Notes under the pieces: model-generated | What the model saw: the letters and a program-made list of their open reading frames with translations, nothing else | Told to the model about the DNA's origin: nothing | The model's database searches: none | NCBI GenBank assembly: GCA_030625905.1 | Contig: DAOUQA010000060.1 | Span: 1 to 11,370, forward strand | Length of the DNA stretch: 11,370 nucleotides | From: Kiritimatiellales bacterium | Lineage (GTDB): Bacteria > Verrucomicrobiota > Kiritimatiellia > Kiritimatiellales > Pontiellaceae | Direction of reading: 5' to 3' | Shown here: positions 1-6,673 of the stretch, piece by piece | Position numbering within the stretch: the stretch's first letter is position 1 | Layout of the letters: each line of letters begins with the position of its first letter | Program-made: the position numbers and the translations under genes

Positions 1-62
1 GCCGGCCTCCTGCCGGCTCCGCCGATAGGCTCGTGCGTGGAGCCCGCAAGATGCGGGCTCCA
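1..62. repeat. Paired hairpins at the window edge
   Basis: Two hairpins lie side by side. The first (1-17) is a 6-bp stem made of GCCGGC on both sides of a 5-base loop, and may be cut by the window edge. The second (38-62) is a perfect 11-bp stem around the 3-base loop AGA, with arms at 38-48 and 52-62. Neither is followed by a T-run, so they do not look like intrinsic terminators. The pair resembles the other two-hairpin modules at 353-418 and 8662-8709, which suggests a dispersed intergenic repeat rather than a site serving one gene. Confidence 0.6.
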
Positions 63-352
63 TCAGAATGGAAGCACGCACTACACCGGTGTAGGTTTAG
101 CCAGAGGGTTTGCAAATTCCTCTGCTTTCATAACCTTTGATCTCCTTTTTCCTGGAGCGCCGAACCGAAATGATTTGGATGTTATCCTCCCGATAGGTGA
201 TACACCAGAGACGGAAAAGTCGCTAACGATTGAGGATAAATATGCAGAAAAGATCTTTGGATGGGCGGGAATGCGGAGACTAAATTCCCGCACCTGCCTT
301 CTTGTCTTCATGCCAGCCAGTCGCTATGTTCTGCGCTTTCCAAGAGGGGTAT
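63..352. other. Gene-free leader region upstream of ileS
   Basis: I see no convincing gene in this stretch. Open frames exist on both strands (a + frame from 37 that runs past the ileS start, and a - frame 311 to 81). Neither gives a recognisable protein, and base composition is less GC-rich than in the genes. The one clear structure is a perfect 8-bp stem with arms at 265-272 and 284-291 around an 11-base loop. It could be leader RNA for ileS or decayed sequence. I found no T-box features, and no promoter good enough to call. Confidence 0.4.
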
Positions 353-429
353 GTAGTTCCGCCTTTAGGCGGCTCTGCGTACGGCTCGTCAGGACTGACC
401 GCCTGAAGGCGGAACTACGAACTTTTTTT
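353..429 (+). repeat. Nested 20-bp inverted repeat followed by T7 tract
   Basis: Arms at 353-372 and 399-418 pair over 20 positions with a single G.U wobble, around a 26-base spacer. Each arm also folds on itself: CCGCC/GGCGG stems with 4-base loops at 359-372 and 399-412. The sequence can therefore switch between one long hairpin and two short ones. Seven Ts follow at 423-429, only four bases after the long stem, giving an intrinsic-terminator shape. The T-run ends 13 bases before the ileS ATG, too close for a promoter in between. Transcripts for ileS must therefore pass through this structure, which could act as an attenuator or simply be a repeat insertion. Confidence 0.7.
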
Positions 430-442
430 AGAAAGGCCAACC

Positions 443-3400
443 ATGTTTTCAGCAATTTCCAGCAAAGTTAGTTTTCCGGGGATGGAGGAGGAGGTACTCA
501 AGCTCTGGAAGGAGCAGGATACCTTCAAGAAGTCGCTCGAAATCCGCAAGGGCGGCAAGGAGTTTGTCTTTTACGATGGCCCGCCGTTCGCCACCGGACT
601 GCCGCACTATGGCCATCTACTGGCCGGAACGATTAAGGACATTATTCCGCGCTACCAGGCGATGCGGGGTCACTATGTCTCGCGCCGCTTTGGCTGGGAC
701 TGCCACGGCCTGCCGATCGAAGCGCTGGCGCAGGAGGCGCTCGGTCTCGCGGGTGCGCCCGCCATCCAGGAGGCGGGCGTGGATGTCTTCAACGAGCAGT
801 GCCGCTCGATGGTGACCACCTATGTGGAGGAGTGGGAAAAGACCGTGACGCGCATGGGTCGTTGGGTCGATTTTGAAAACGATTATAAGACCATGGATAA
901 AACCTTCATGGAGACGATTTGGTGGGTCTTTTCCCAGCTTTGGGAGCAGGGGCGCATCTACAAGGCGCATCGCATCATGCCCTACAGCTGGAAGCTCAAC
1001 ACACCGCTCTCCAACTTCGAGGCGGGGCGCAACTATCAGGATGTGCAGGATCCAGCCGTCACCGTCCGCGTCAAACTGCTTGATTTTGAGTTCGAGCATG
1101 CCAGTGCGCTAATCTGGACGACGACACCGTGGACGCTGCCGGGCAACCTGGCGATCTGCACCGGGCCGGAGATCGACTATGTCGCCATCAAGGACAAGGA
1201 AACCCACGAGGTATTCGTGCTGGCGCAGGCGCGCGTTTCGGCCTACTACAAGGCGGAAGAGGAGTATGAAATCCTTAAATCCTTTAAGGGAGCCGACCTC
1301 AAAGGGCTGAAATACGAACCCATCTTCGACTTTTTCGAGGACAACCCCAATTCATTCCAGATCCTGATCGACGATTTTGTTTCGACCGAGGAGGGCACGG
1401 GAATTGTGCACATGGCGCCGGCCTACGGCGAGGATGACTACCGCATCTGCCGGGCGAAGGAGATCCCGCTGGTCGATCCGCTTGACGAGGACTGCAAGTT
1501 CACCAAGCTCGCGCCCGACTACGAAGGCCAGTTTTGCAAGGATGCCGACAAGGCGATCATCAAGGCGCTCAAGCATGGTGGCAAGCTGATCCACCAGAGT
1601 ACGATCCAGCACAGCTATCCCTTCTGCGAGCGCACCGACACGCCGCTGATCTACCGCGCCATCGATGCGTGGTATGTGAAGGTGGAGGATCTGCGCGAGC
1701 GGATGCTCAAGAACAACGCGGGCGTTCACTGGATGCCGGATCATGTCGGCGAAAAGCGTTTTGCCAACTGGCTGGCCGACGCCAGGGACTGGAACATTAG
1801 CCGCAACCGCTTCTGGGGTTCGTGCATTCCGGTGTGGGTCAACGTCGATGACCAGGACGACATGATCTGCATTTCGTCCGTCGAGCAGTTGGAGGAGCTT
1901 TCCGGGCAAAAGGTCGCGGATCTGCATAAGCACCACGTCGACAACGTGGTCATCGAAAAGGACGGCAAGACCTACAAACGCACGCCGGAGGTGCTTGACT
2001 GCTGGTTCGAGTCGGGTTCGATGCCTTACGCCCAAAACCACTATCCCTTTGAGAACAAAGAGCATTTCGAGGCCAACTTCCCGGCGGACTTCATTGCCGA
2101 GGGGCTGGATCAGACCCGTGGCTGGTTCTATACGCTGATGGTGCTCTCGACCGCGCTGTTCGACAAACCCGCCTTCAAGAATGTCGTGGTGAATGGAATG
2201 GTGTTGGCCGAGGATGGCTTGAAGATGAGCAAACGGCTCAAGAACTATCCCGACCCGATCCACGTGATCAACGAATACGGTGCCGATGCGCTGCGCCTCT
2301 ACATGATCTATTCGCCGGTGGTGCGCGCCGAATCGCTGCGCCTTTCGGAAGAGGGGGTGAAGCATTCGCTCCGCCACCTGATACTGCCATGGTGGAACGC
2401 CTACAGCTTCTTCATCACCTACGCCAATATTGACGGCTGGACACCGGAGCAGTCCGTTCCGGAGCGCGACAACCTGATGGATCGCTGGATCCAGAGTTCG
2501 CTGGCCCGGCTGGAGCAGGAGGTGACCGATGCGATGGATCGCTACGACCTGCAGGCCTCCGTCCGTCCGTTCGTACAATTTATCGAAGATCTGACCAACT
2601 GGTATATCCGCCGCTCGCGCCGCCGGTTCTGGAAGAGCGAGGACGATACCGACAAGATGCAGGCCTACTCGACCTTGTACGACGTGCTGCTGGGCCTCTC
2701 GAAAATCGCCGCACCGTTCACGCCCTTCATCTCCGAGACCATCTACCAAAACCTGCGTAAGGGCATCCCTAGTGGGCACCCCGAGATGCCCGAATCCGTC
2801 CACCTCTGCGACTTCCCGACCGCCGCCGACGCCAAGCGCGACGAAGTGCTCGAAGGCCAGATGGCCGTCGTGATGAGTGCCGTGGAGCAGGGGCGTGCAT
2901 TGCGCGCGGAATACAAGCTGAAGAACCGCCAGCCACTCGCCAAGATGCATGTGGTGTGCGACGACGAAGAACTGCTCGCCAATATCCAGGAATTGGAATC
3001 CTTGATCTCCGACGAGCTGAATGTTCGCGAAGTGGAATTCTCGACCGACTCCTCGGAGCTGGCCACGGTTCAGGCCAAGCCCAACTTCAAGCAGCTCGGT
3101 CCCAAGCTCGGTCCGTTGATGAAAAAGGCGGTTCCGCTGATCAATAGCCTATCCGACGAGCAGATTTCCGCGATTTCGGGCGGCGAGGCCGTCGAGGTTG
3201 AGCTGGACGGGAAGAGCATTGAATTGACCACCAGCGACATCGAGGTGGTGCGCAACCCGAAGGAGGGGCTGGCGGTTAGCGCGGAGGGTTCACTGGTCGT
3301 TGGCCTCGATACGCAACTCAACGACGGCCTGCTTACGGAAGGGCTGGCACGTGAGTTTGTCCATACCATCCAGAACATGCGCAAGGAGATGGAGCTGGAG

Positions 3401-3592
3401 GTCACACAGCGCATACATATTGCATTTAGCGGCGATGAAGCGGTTGGCACGGCAGTTGCTTACTATCTCGATTATATCAAGTCGGAGACGCTTGCTCTTT
3501 CCTGCAAGACGGGAGTGCCGGATGGGGAGAACGGAACCGAGTGGATACTGAATGGGTATCCATGCACGTTGTTCATTTCAGCCGCCAAATAA
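443..3592 (+). CDS. ileS: Isoleucyl-tRNA synthetase, long (IleRS2-like) form
   Basis: This cytosolic class I synthetase attaches isoleucine to tRNA-Ile using ATP and clears misactivated valine in an inserted editing domain. The protein has 1049 residues. The HIGH-type motif is HYGH at 55-58 after DGPPFATGLP. The editing (CP1) domain carries the Thr-rich TTTPWTLP at 226-233 and GTGIVHMAPAYGEDDY at 318-333. WNISR is at 450-454 and KMSKR at 594-598. The anticodon-binding helical domain follows, including a NWYIRRSRRRFW segment. The length, the editing-domain wording and the absence of an obvious Cys-rich C-terminal zinc module point to the eukaryote-like IleRS2 class, known for natural mupirocin tolerance. 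This class call is an inference. The ATG at 443 has AAAGG at 432-436. The next gene starts 12 bases after the stop, so the two are probably cotranscribed. Confidence 0.98.
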   Translation: MFSAISSKVSFPGMEEEVLKLWKEQDTFKKSLEIRKGGKEFVFYDGPPFATGLPHYGHLLAGTIKDIIPRYQAMRGHYVSRRFGWDCHGLPIEALAQEALGLAGAPAIQEAGVDVFNEQCRSMVTTYVEEWEKTVTRMGRWVDFENDYKTMDKTFMETIWWVFSQLWEQGRIYKAHRIMPYSWKLNTPLSNFEAGRNYQDVQDPAVTVRVKLLDFEFEHASALIWTTTPWTLPGNLAICTGPEIDYVAIKDKETHEVFVLAQARVSAYYKAEEEYEILKSFKGADLKGLKYEPIFDFFEDNPNSFQILIDDFVSTEEGTGIVHMAPAYGEDDYRICRAKEIPLVDPLDEDCKFTKLAPDYEGQFCKDADKAIIKALKHGGKLIHQSTIQHSYPFCERTDTPLIYRAIDAWYVKVEDLRERMLKNNAGVHWMPDHVGEKRFANWLADARDWNISRNRFWGSCIPVWVNVDDQDDMICISSVEQLEELSGQKVADLHKHHVDNVVIEKDGKTYKRTPEVLDCWFESGSMPYAQNHYPFENKEHFEANFPADFIAEGLDQTRGWFYTLMVLSTALFDKPAFKNVVVNGMVLAEDGLKMSKRLKNYPDPIHVINEYGADALRLYMIYSPVVRAESLRLSEEGVKHSLRHLILPWWNAYSFFITYANIDGWTPEQSVPERDNLMDRWIQSSLARLEQEVTDAMDRYDLQASVRPFVQFIEDLTNWYIRRSRRRFWKSEDDTDKMQAYSTLYDVLLGLSKIAAPFTPFISETIYQNLRKGIPSGHPEMPESVHLCDFPTAADAKRDEVLEGQMAVVMSAVEQGRALRAEYKLKNRQPLAKMHVVCDDEELLANIQELESLISDELNVREVEFSTDSSELATVQAKPNFKQLGPKLGPLMKKAVPLINSLSDEQISAISGGEAVEVELDGKSIELTTSDIEVVRNPKEGLAVSAEGSLVVGLDTQLNDGLLTEGLAREFVHTIQNMRKEMELEVTQRIHIAFSGDEAVGTAVAYYLDYIKSETLALSCKTGVPDGENGTEWILNGYPCTLFISAAK

Positions 3593-3604
3593 TGGAGAGA
3601 GAAG

Positions 3605-4309
3605 ATGTCCGCTAAGAAAACTACGAAAAAAGCCCCCGCCAAGAAAGTGGTCGCGAAAAAAACATCAGCCAATCCGTCTTCGCGCAAGGCTTCGGCAAGA
3701 CAAGGAAAGGGGGTAGCGAAGAAGACCCCAGCCAAAAAGTCTCCCGCGAAGAAGACCCCCGCCAAGAAGACCCCGGCCAAGAAGGCTCCGGCCAAGAAGG
3801 CACCCGCCAAGAAAGCCTCGGCGAAAAAGGCTCCGGTAAAAAAAGTGCCCGCTAGGAAAGCCCCCGCAAAAAAGGCTACCACCAAGAAGAAGGCTCCGGC
3901 AAAAAAGGCATCCGCCAAGAAAGCTCCAGTCAATCCGCCTTCTCGCAAAGCTACGGCGCGACAAGGAAAGGCTGTTGCTGAAATAATCCCAACAAAGAAA
4001 ATAGAGACCGAAGAAATGGTGGATACACCGGTCGCGATCCAGCAGGTTCCCGGCCATGCCCCGATCCCATTGGTTGTAGAAACCGAACAAGACAAGCGTT
4101 CCACCATTTGGGATCTTCGCGGGAAACTGCGCCGGTTGTGCCATTCTTTTGCGGAAGTAGTTGCAGAAATATCAGGACAAATGACATATCGGAGTCAGTA
4201 TATCTCTGCGAGCTTCCAGCCGAGACCCTCGAAAATTCAGGTTTCAAACAGTTCTTTCGACCTGCTGTCGAAAAATGATGTGACGCTGTCTGTTTCACCT
4301 GCTGAATAA
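3605..4309 (+). CDS. Histone H1-like Lys/Ala/Pro-repeat protein
   Basis: A 234-residue, strongly basic protein. Residues 1-106 are dominated by pentapeptides of the type (A/T)PAKK, like the tails of bacterial H1-like proteins (chlamydial Hc proteins, AlgP-type tails), which coat DNA without sequence preference. Two near-copies of NPSSRKASARQGK, at 23-35 and 110-122, bracket the repeat tract. From about 135 the composition changes to an ordinary, less basic C-terminal part. It includes STIWDLRGKLRRL at 166-178, which resembles the first helix of the DksA-like protein encoded next. ATG 3605 follows GGAGAGAG and lies 12 bases after ileS, so it is probably read from the ileS transcript. A nucleoid role is inferred from composition only. 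RNA binding, or a degenerate regulator with a long tail, are alternatives. Confidence 0.85.
   Translation: MSAKKTTKKAPAKKVVAKKTSANPSSRKASARQGKGVAKKTPAKKSPAKKTPAKKTPAKKAPAKKAPAKKASAKKAPVKKVPARKAPAKKATTKKKAPAKKASAKKAPVNPPSRKATARQGKAVAEIIPTKKIETEEMVDTPVAIQQVPGHAPIPLVVETEQDKRSTIWDLRGKLRRLCHSFAEVVAEISGQMTYRSQYISASFQPRPSKIQVSNSSFDLLSKNDVTLSVSPAE
3725..3922 (+). repeat. 15-base tandem coding repeat (PAKK units)
   Basis: About thirteen consecutive pentapeptide units (TPAKK, SPAKK, APAKK, ASAKK, APVKK, VPARK and similar) are encoded by a degenerate 15-base period, with one extra Lys codon near the end. Synonymous codons differ between units (gcc/gct/gca, aag/aaa). The array is therefore not a fresh exact duplication, although such tracts commonly vary in copy number between strains. 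Confidence 0.85.
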
Positions 4310-4325
4310 TCAGTGGATATGTAGG

Positions 4326-4354
4326 TTGACAGGGGGGTGGTCAGATGATAAATA
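4326..4354 (+). promoter_or_regulatory. Sigma70-type promoter for the dksA-like gene
   Basis: A perfect TTGACA -35 box (4326-4331) is followed after exactly 17 bases by TAAATA (4349-4354), a weak -10. Transcription would start near 4361, leaving a leader of roughly 45 bases before the ATG at 4408. It lies in the 98-base gap after the histone-like gene, so the dksA-like gene and lspA could be expressed independently of ileS. The weak -10 keeps this tentative. Confidence 0.5.
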
Positions 4355-4407
4355 CGCAACCCTTTAATCCGAATCGGATCAATTTTTGGACTGGAGAGAC
4401 TGCAAAA

Positions 4408-4923
4408 ATGGCTACAAAGAAAACAGCAAAGAAGGCCTCCGTGAAAAAGGCCGCCACCAAGAAGAAACCTGAGTCCGCCTCCACCATCGCCGTATCTGGT
4501 GGGACCCCGTTGAGCGGAAAGATTGCAAGGAACAAGCACTTCAAGATCAAGCAACTTCGGGATCAGCTCAACCGCTTGCTGTTGTTGCGCGAGCGCGTTT
4601 CTGGTGAAATTTCCTCCATCTCCCGCGATTCGCTCAGCCAGACTGAGCGTGATCCGTCCCTCTCCGACCAGGGCACCGACACCTTCGACCGCGAGTTTGC
4701 GCTCAACCAGCTCAGCTCCGAGCAGGATGTGCTGTTTGAGATCGATGCCGCGATCCGCCGCCTTGAAGAAGGCTCCTACGGCATCTGCGAAATTAGTGGC
4801 GAACCAATCAACATCGAACGTTTGCAGGCCCTGCCCTACGTGCGCTACACCATTGGTACGCAATCCGAGCTCGAAAAAGGCAACACCACCTATCGCCCGT
4901 TCGGTTCGACGATCCGCGGCTAG
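4408..4923 (+). CDS. DksA/TraR-family RNA polymerase regulator with basic tail, Zn finger degenerate
   Basis: A 171-residue protein. Residues 2-20 are a Lys/Ala-rich tail (MATKKTAKKASVKKAATKKK), and about 44-75 form the first helix of a coiled coil. D91-TF-D94 matches the tip aspartates of DksA (D71 and D74 in E. coli). The second helix runs to about 121, followed by the C-terminal finger region YGICEISGEPI...RLQALPYVRYT. Only Cys127 of the usual four zinc cysteines remains, as in Cys-poor YteA-like and chlamydial DksA-like proteins. DksA proteins bind in the secondary channel of RNA polymerase and tune initiation, often with ppGpp. The ATG at 4408 is chosen over an upstream in-frame ATG (4345) because GGAGAG at 4393-4398 is well placed and the earlier start lies next to the -10 box. 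lspA begins 20 bases downstream. From memory, a dksA-lspA pairing also occurs in Chlamydia. Confidence 0.9.
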   Translation: MATKKTAKKASVKKAATKKKPESASTIAVSGGTPLSGKIARNKHFKIKQLRDQLNRLLLLRERVSGEISSISRDSLSQTERDPSLSDQGTDTFDREFALNQLSSEQDVLFEIDAAIRRLEEGSYGICEISGEPINIERLQALPYVRYTIGTQSELEKGNTTYRPFGSTIRG

Positions 4924-4943
4924 CCCGCTGGGGAGGGAACACA

Positions 4944-5411
4944 ATGTTTGTGCTTCTGCTTGGACTGGTTGTTGTTCTGTTGGATCAACTTACCAAGCAA
5001 TGGATACGCTCCGCCTTCGTCTACGGCGAATCGCGACCCGTCATTGAGGGCTTCTTCAACCTGACCTATGTCCGCAACGACGGTGCCGCATGGAATATTC
5101 TCAGCGGGCATGGCCTTGTTTTGATCCTTATTTCCGTTGCCGTTCTTGCGCTGCTTGTCATCTATCGCCATTCCTTCCTTCAGGAGAAGTTTTGGCACAA
5201 GATCCTGCTGGGCCTGATGGTCGGAGGCATCGTCGGCAACCTGATCGACCGTATTCGCTTTGGCTGGGTCACCGACTTTCTCGACTTTCAATTTGGCACG
5301 TACCACTATCCCTCCTTCAACGTCGCCGACTCCGCCATCTGCATCGCCGTCGGCCTCTACATCCTCACCAACCTCTTGCAAAAGAAAGAGCAGGAACAAC
5401 AGAATAATTAG
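4944..5411 (+). CDS. lspA: Lipoprotein signal peptidase II
   Basis: LspA is an inner-membrane aspartyl protease that removes the signal peptide from prolipoproteins after Lgt has added diacylglycerol. The 155-residue length is normal. Four hydrophobic segments are visible at about 2-13, 57-74, 86-100 and 126-144. Family motifs are DQLTKQW (14-20), RNDGAAW (44-50), GNLIDR (98-103), VTDFLDF (109-115) and FNVADSA (125-131). D111 and D129 are the likely catalytic pair. The ATG at 4944 has GGGAGG at 4931-4936. It follows the dksA-like gene by 20 bases, so the two are almost certainly cotranscribed. The last few codons and the stop sit inside the left arm of a 22-bp perfect inverted repeat (5398-5460). 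The terminal QQNN residues may therefore have been contributed by that repeat. Confidence 0.97.
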   Translation: MFVLLLGLVVVLLDQLTKQWIRSAFVYGESRPVIEGFFNLTYVRNDGAAWNILSGHGLVLILISVAVLALLVIYRHSFLQEKFWHKILLGLMVGGIVGNLIDRIRFGWVTDFLDFQFGTYHYPSFNVADSAICIAVGLYILTNLLQKKEQEQQNN

Positions 5412-5460
5412 GACAGAATAATTCAGGATCGGGTAATCATTCTGTCCTAATTATTCTGTT
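5398..5460. repeat. 22-bp perfect inverted repeat across the lspA stop
   Basis: Arms at 5398-5419 and 5439-5460 are perfectly complementary over 22 bp. After one mismatch the stem gains three more pairs (5421-5423 with 5435-5437), leaving a loop of about 11 bases. The undecamer ACAGAATAATT occurs twice in the left half (5399-5409 and 5413-5423, period 14). The arms are AT-rich, unlike the flanking genes, and no T-run follows. It contains the lspA stop codon and ends 11 bases before the miaA ATG. It may be a transcript-processing or stabilising hairpin, or a small repeat insertion. Confidence 0.85.
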
Positions 5461-5471
5461 ACTCTTTGCCA

Positions 5472-6407
5472 ATGAATGGTTCTGCATATTTTCTAGTTGG
5501 CCCGACAGCCTCCGGCAAGAGCGCAGTGGCGCAGCATATTGCCGAGCGCGAAGGGCAGCTGATTGTTTCCGCAGATTCCATGAATCTTTACCGCGGTATG
5601 GACATTGGTACCGCCAAACCCTCTGCCGCCGAACGGGAAAAGGTGGACTATGCCGGTATCGATCTCGCTGAACCGTCCGAAAAATTCAGTGTCGCCAACT
5701 ATCTGAACACTGTGCGGCACGCTTTTGAGTCAGATCGCGAAATCATCGTTTCGGGTGGAACCGGCCTCTACATCAAATGTCTTACCGAAGGCTTCGACGA
5801 CGTACCGCCCGAAAACGAGGAATTGCGCACCGAACTTGAAGTCCTTGATTTCCAGGCCTTGGAGAAGCGCGCAAAGGAAGAGGCGACTGATCTCTACAGC
5901 CGACTCACCGCTGACGACCGACGGAATCCGCGCCGCCTCATTCGCATTCTCGAACGTACCGCCGCCGGCTCGGCGGCTTCGGCAGGGCAGGCGAGCCGCC
6001 TGCGATACGGGACTTGGAATTCCAAACCCAAACCAATCCTTGTCGGCCTGCATGTCGGGCGCGAGGTACTGCACAGGCGCATCGAGCAGCGCGTCGGGAA
6101 AATGTATGCGGCCGGTCTGCTCGAAGAAGCTGCGGAACTTGTGAAACGGGCGCTCTCGCCCACCGCGTTGCAGGCGATCGGCTACGCCGAGGCCTTCGCC
6201 GTGCTTAGAAACGAAATGACGATTGAAGTGGCCAAGGAAAAAACCGTCATCCGCACCCGTCAGCTCGCCAAGCGCCAAATGACTTGGTTCCGCAACCAGC
6301 TCAACGTCGAATGGATCGACGTCCCTCACGGGACTCCGGTTGAGGAAGTCGCCAAAGAGGTGTTGGCTCTTTGGGAGCGGCTTGGTAAAACACCTGTTGT
6401 TTTGTGA
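5472..6407 (+). CDS. miaA: tRNA dimethylallyltransferase
   Basis: MiaA transfers a dimethylallyl group from DMAPP to N6 of adenosine 37 in tRNAs that read codons starting with U, the first step toward ms2i6A. The P-loop GPTASGKS is at 10-17, the active-site segment DSMNLYRGMDIGTAKP at 35-50, GGTGLY at 95-100, RRNPRRLIRILE at 150-161, GYAEA at 237-241 and the C-terminal RTRQLAKRQMTWFRN at 261-275. Length from ATG 5472 is 311 residues, as expected. A TTG six bases upstream is in frame but less likely. No clear Shine-Dalgarno is visible, because the upstream bases belong to the long inverted repeat. Translation may therefore depend on that structure or on coupling. The stop codon overlaps the left arm of the IVS-like element downstream. 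Confidence 0.97.
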   Translation: MNGSAYFLVGPTASGKSAVAQHIAEREGQLIVSADSMNLYRGMDIGTAKPSAAEREKVDYAGIDLAEPSEKFSVANYLNTVRHAFESDREIIVSGGTGLYIKCLTEGFDDVPPENEELRTELEVLDFQALEKRAKEEATDLYSRLTADDRRNPRRLIRILERTAAGSAASAGQASRLRYGTWNSKPKPILVGLHVGREVLHRRIEQRVGKMYAAGLLEEAAELVKRALSPTALQAIGYAEAFAVLRNEMTIEVAKEKTVIRTRQLAKRQMTWFRNQLNVEWIDVPHGTPVEEVAKEVLALWERLGKTPVVL

Positions 6408-6648
6408 GTGGGAGAGTGGGCGAATCGGAGAAGGGGCGAGTTATGGGCGAACGTATTCGAAGTCATCGTGATTTAAAAGTTTACCAGAACGCGCGGAAAG
6501 CAGCCATGGAGATATTTGAGCTGTCAAAGTCGTTTCCCCCCGAAGAAAAGTTTTCTTTGACGGATCAAGGGCGTCGTTCTTCTCGTTCTGTTGGCAAAGC
6601 CATCATCGAAGCAATTTCCCTGTCCCCGATTCACCCCCTCTCCCCCTC
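6406..6648. mobile_element. IVS-like element: inverted repeats around a truncated four-helix-bundle gene
   Basis: A 22-base left arm (6406-6427) pairs with a right arm (6627-6648) at 19 of 22 positions. Pairing continues inward to about 6436/6618, giving roughly 25 Watson-Crick pairs over 31 positions. The arms are purine-rich on the left (GAGTGGGAGAGTGGG-like) and pyrimidine-rich on the right. Between them lies the remnant of an S23/IVS four-helix-bundle gene. This matches the architecture of intervening sequences in 23S rRNA, where a hairpin carries such an open reading frame, but here it sits between miaA and hflX. The arms begin in the miaA stop codon and end 12 bases before hflX. Mobility is inferred, and no target-site duplication was identified. 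Confidence 0.5.
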
Positions 6649-6673
6649 AATCCTGAAGACATGGAATTATTAG
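6443..6673 (+). pseudogene. Truncated four-helix-bundle (S23/IVS family) protein
   Basis: From ATG 6443 the frame encodes 76 residues. The first 50 or so match the N-terminal half of the four-helix-bundle / 23S rRNA IVS family: HRDLKVYQNARKAAMEIF, then FSLTDQGRRSSRSVGKAI. Family members are normally about 115-125 residues and continue with a conserved third and fourth helix. Here the match stops near IIEA and the frame runs through the right inverted-repeat arm into unrelated residues, ending 13 bases inside hflX. The family is related to Avd of diversity-generating retroelements, but no reverse transcriptase is present here. ATG 6443 is preferred over GTG 6404 because AAGGGG at 6431-6436 precedes it. 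The gene is probably non-functional, made so by a 3' deletion. Confidence 0.75.

Noticed and set aside
63..442. T-box riboswitch in the ileS leader
   Set aside because: No T-box antiterminator sequence or stem I specifier arrangement could be seen; only generic hairpins are present.
37..471. 144-codon + frame before ileS
   Set aside because: It begins and ends in hairpin repeats, overlaps the ileS start and has no recognisable motif.
1352..2950. Long minus-strand open frame (532 codons) inside ileS
   Set aside because: It lies wholly antisense to a clearly recognised synthetase. Its protein is rich in His, Val and Arg and fits no family, as expected for an antisense shadow of GC-rich codons.
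3725..3922. Regular 15-base repeats considered as a CRISPR or satellite array
   Set aside because: There are no spacers, and the period keeps the reading frame of a Lys/Ala/Pro protein, so it is a coding repeat.
3472..4107. Minus-strand frame with AGAFLAGAF-type repeats
   Set aside because: The repeats are the antisense reading of the PAKK repeat tract, not a membrane or repeat protein in its own right.
6406..6673. Diversity-generating retroelement, because the four-helix-bundle family includes Avd
   Set aside because: No reverse transcriptase, template repeat or variable repeat is present in the window.
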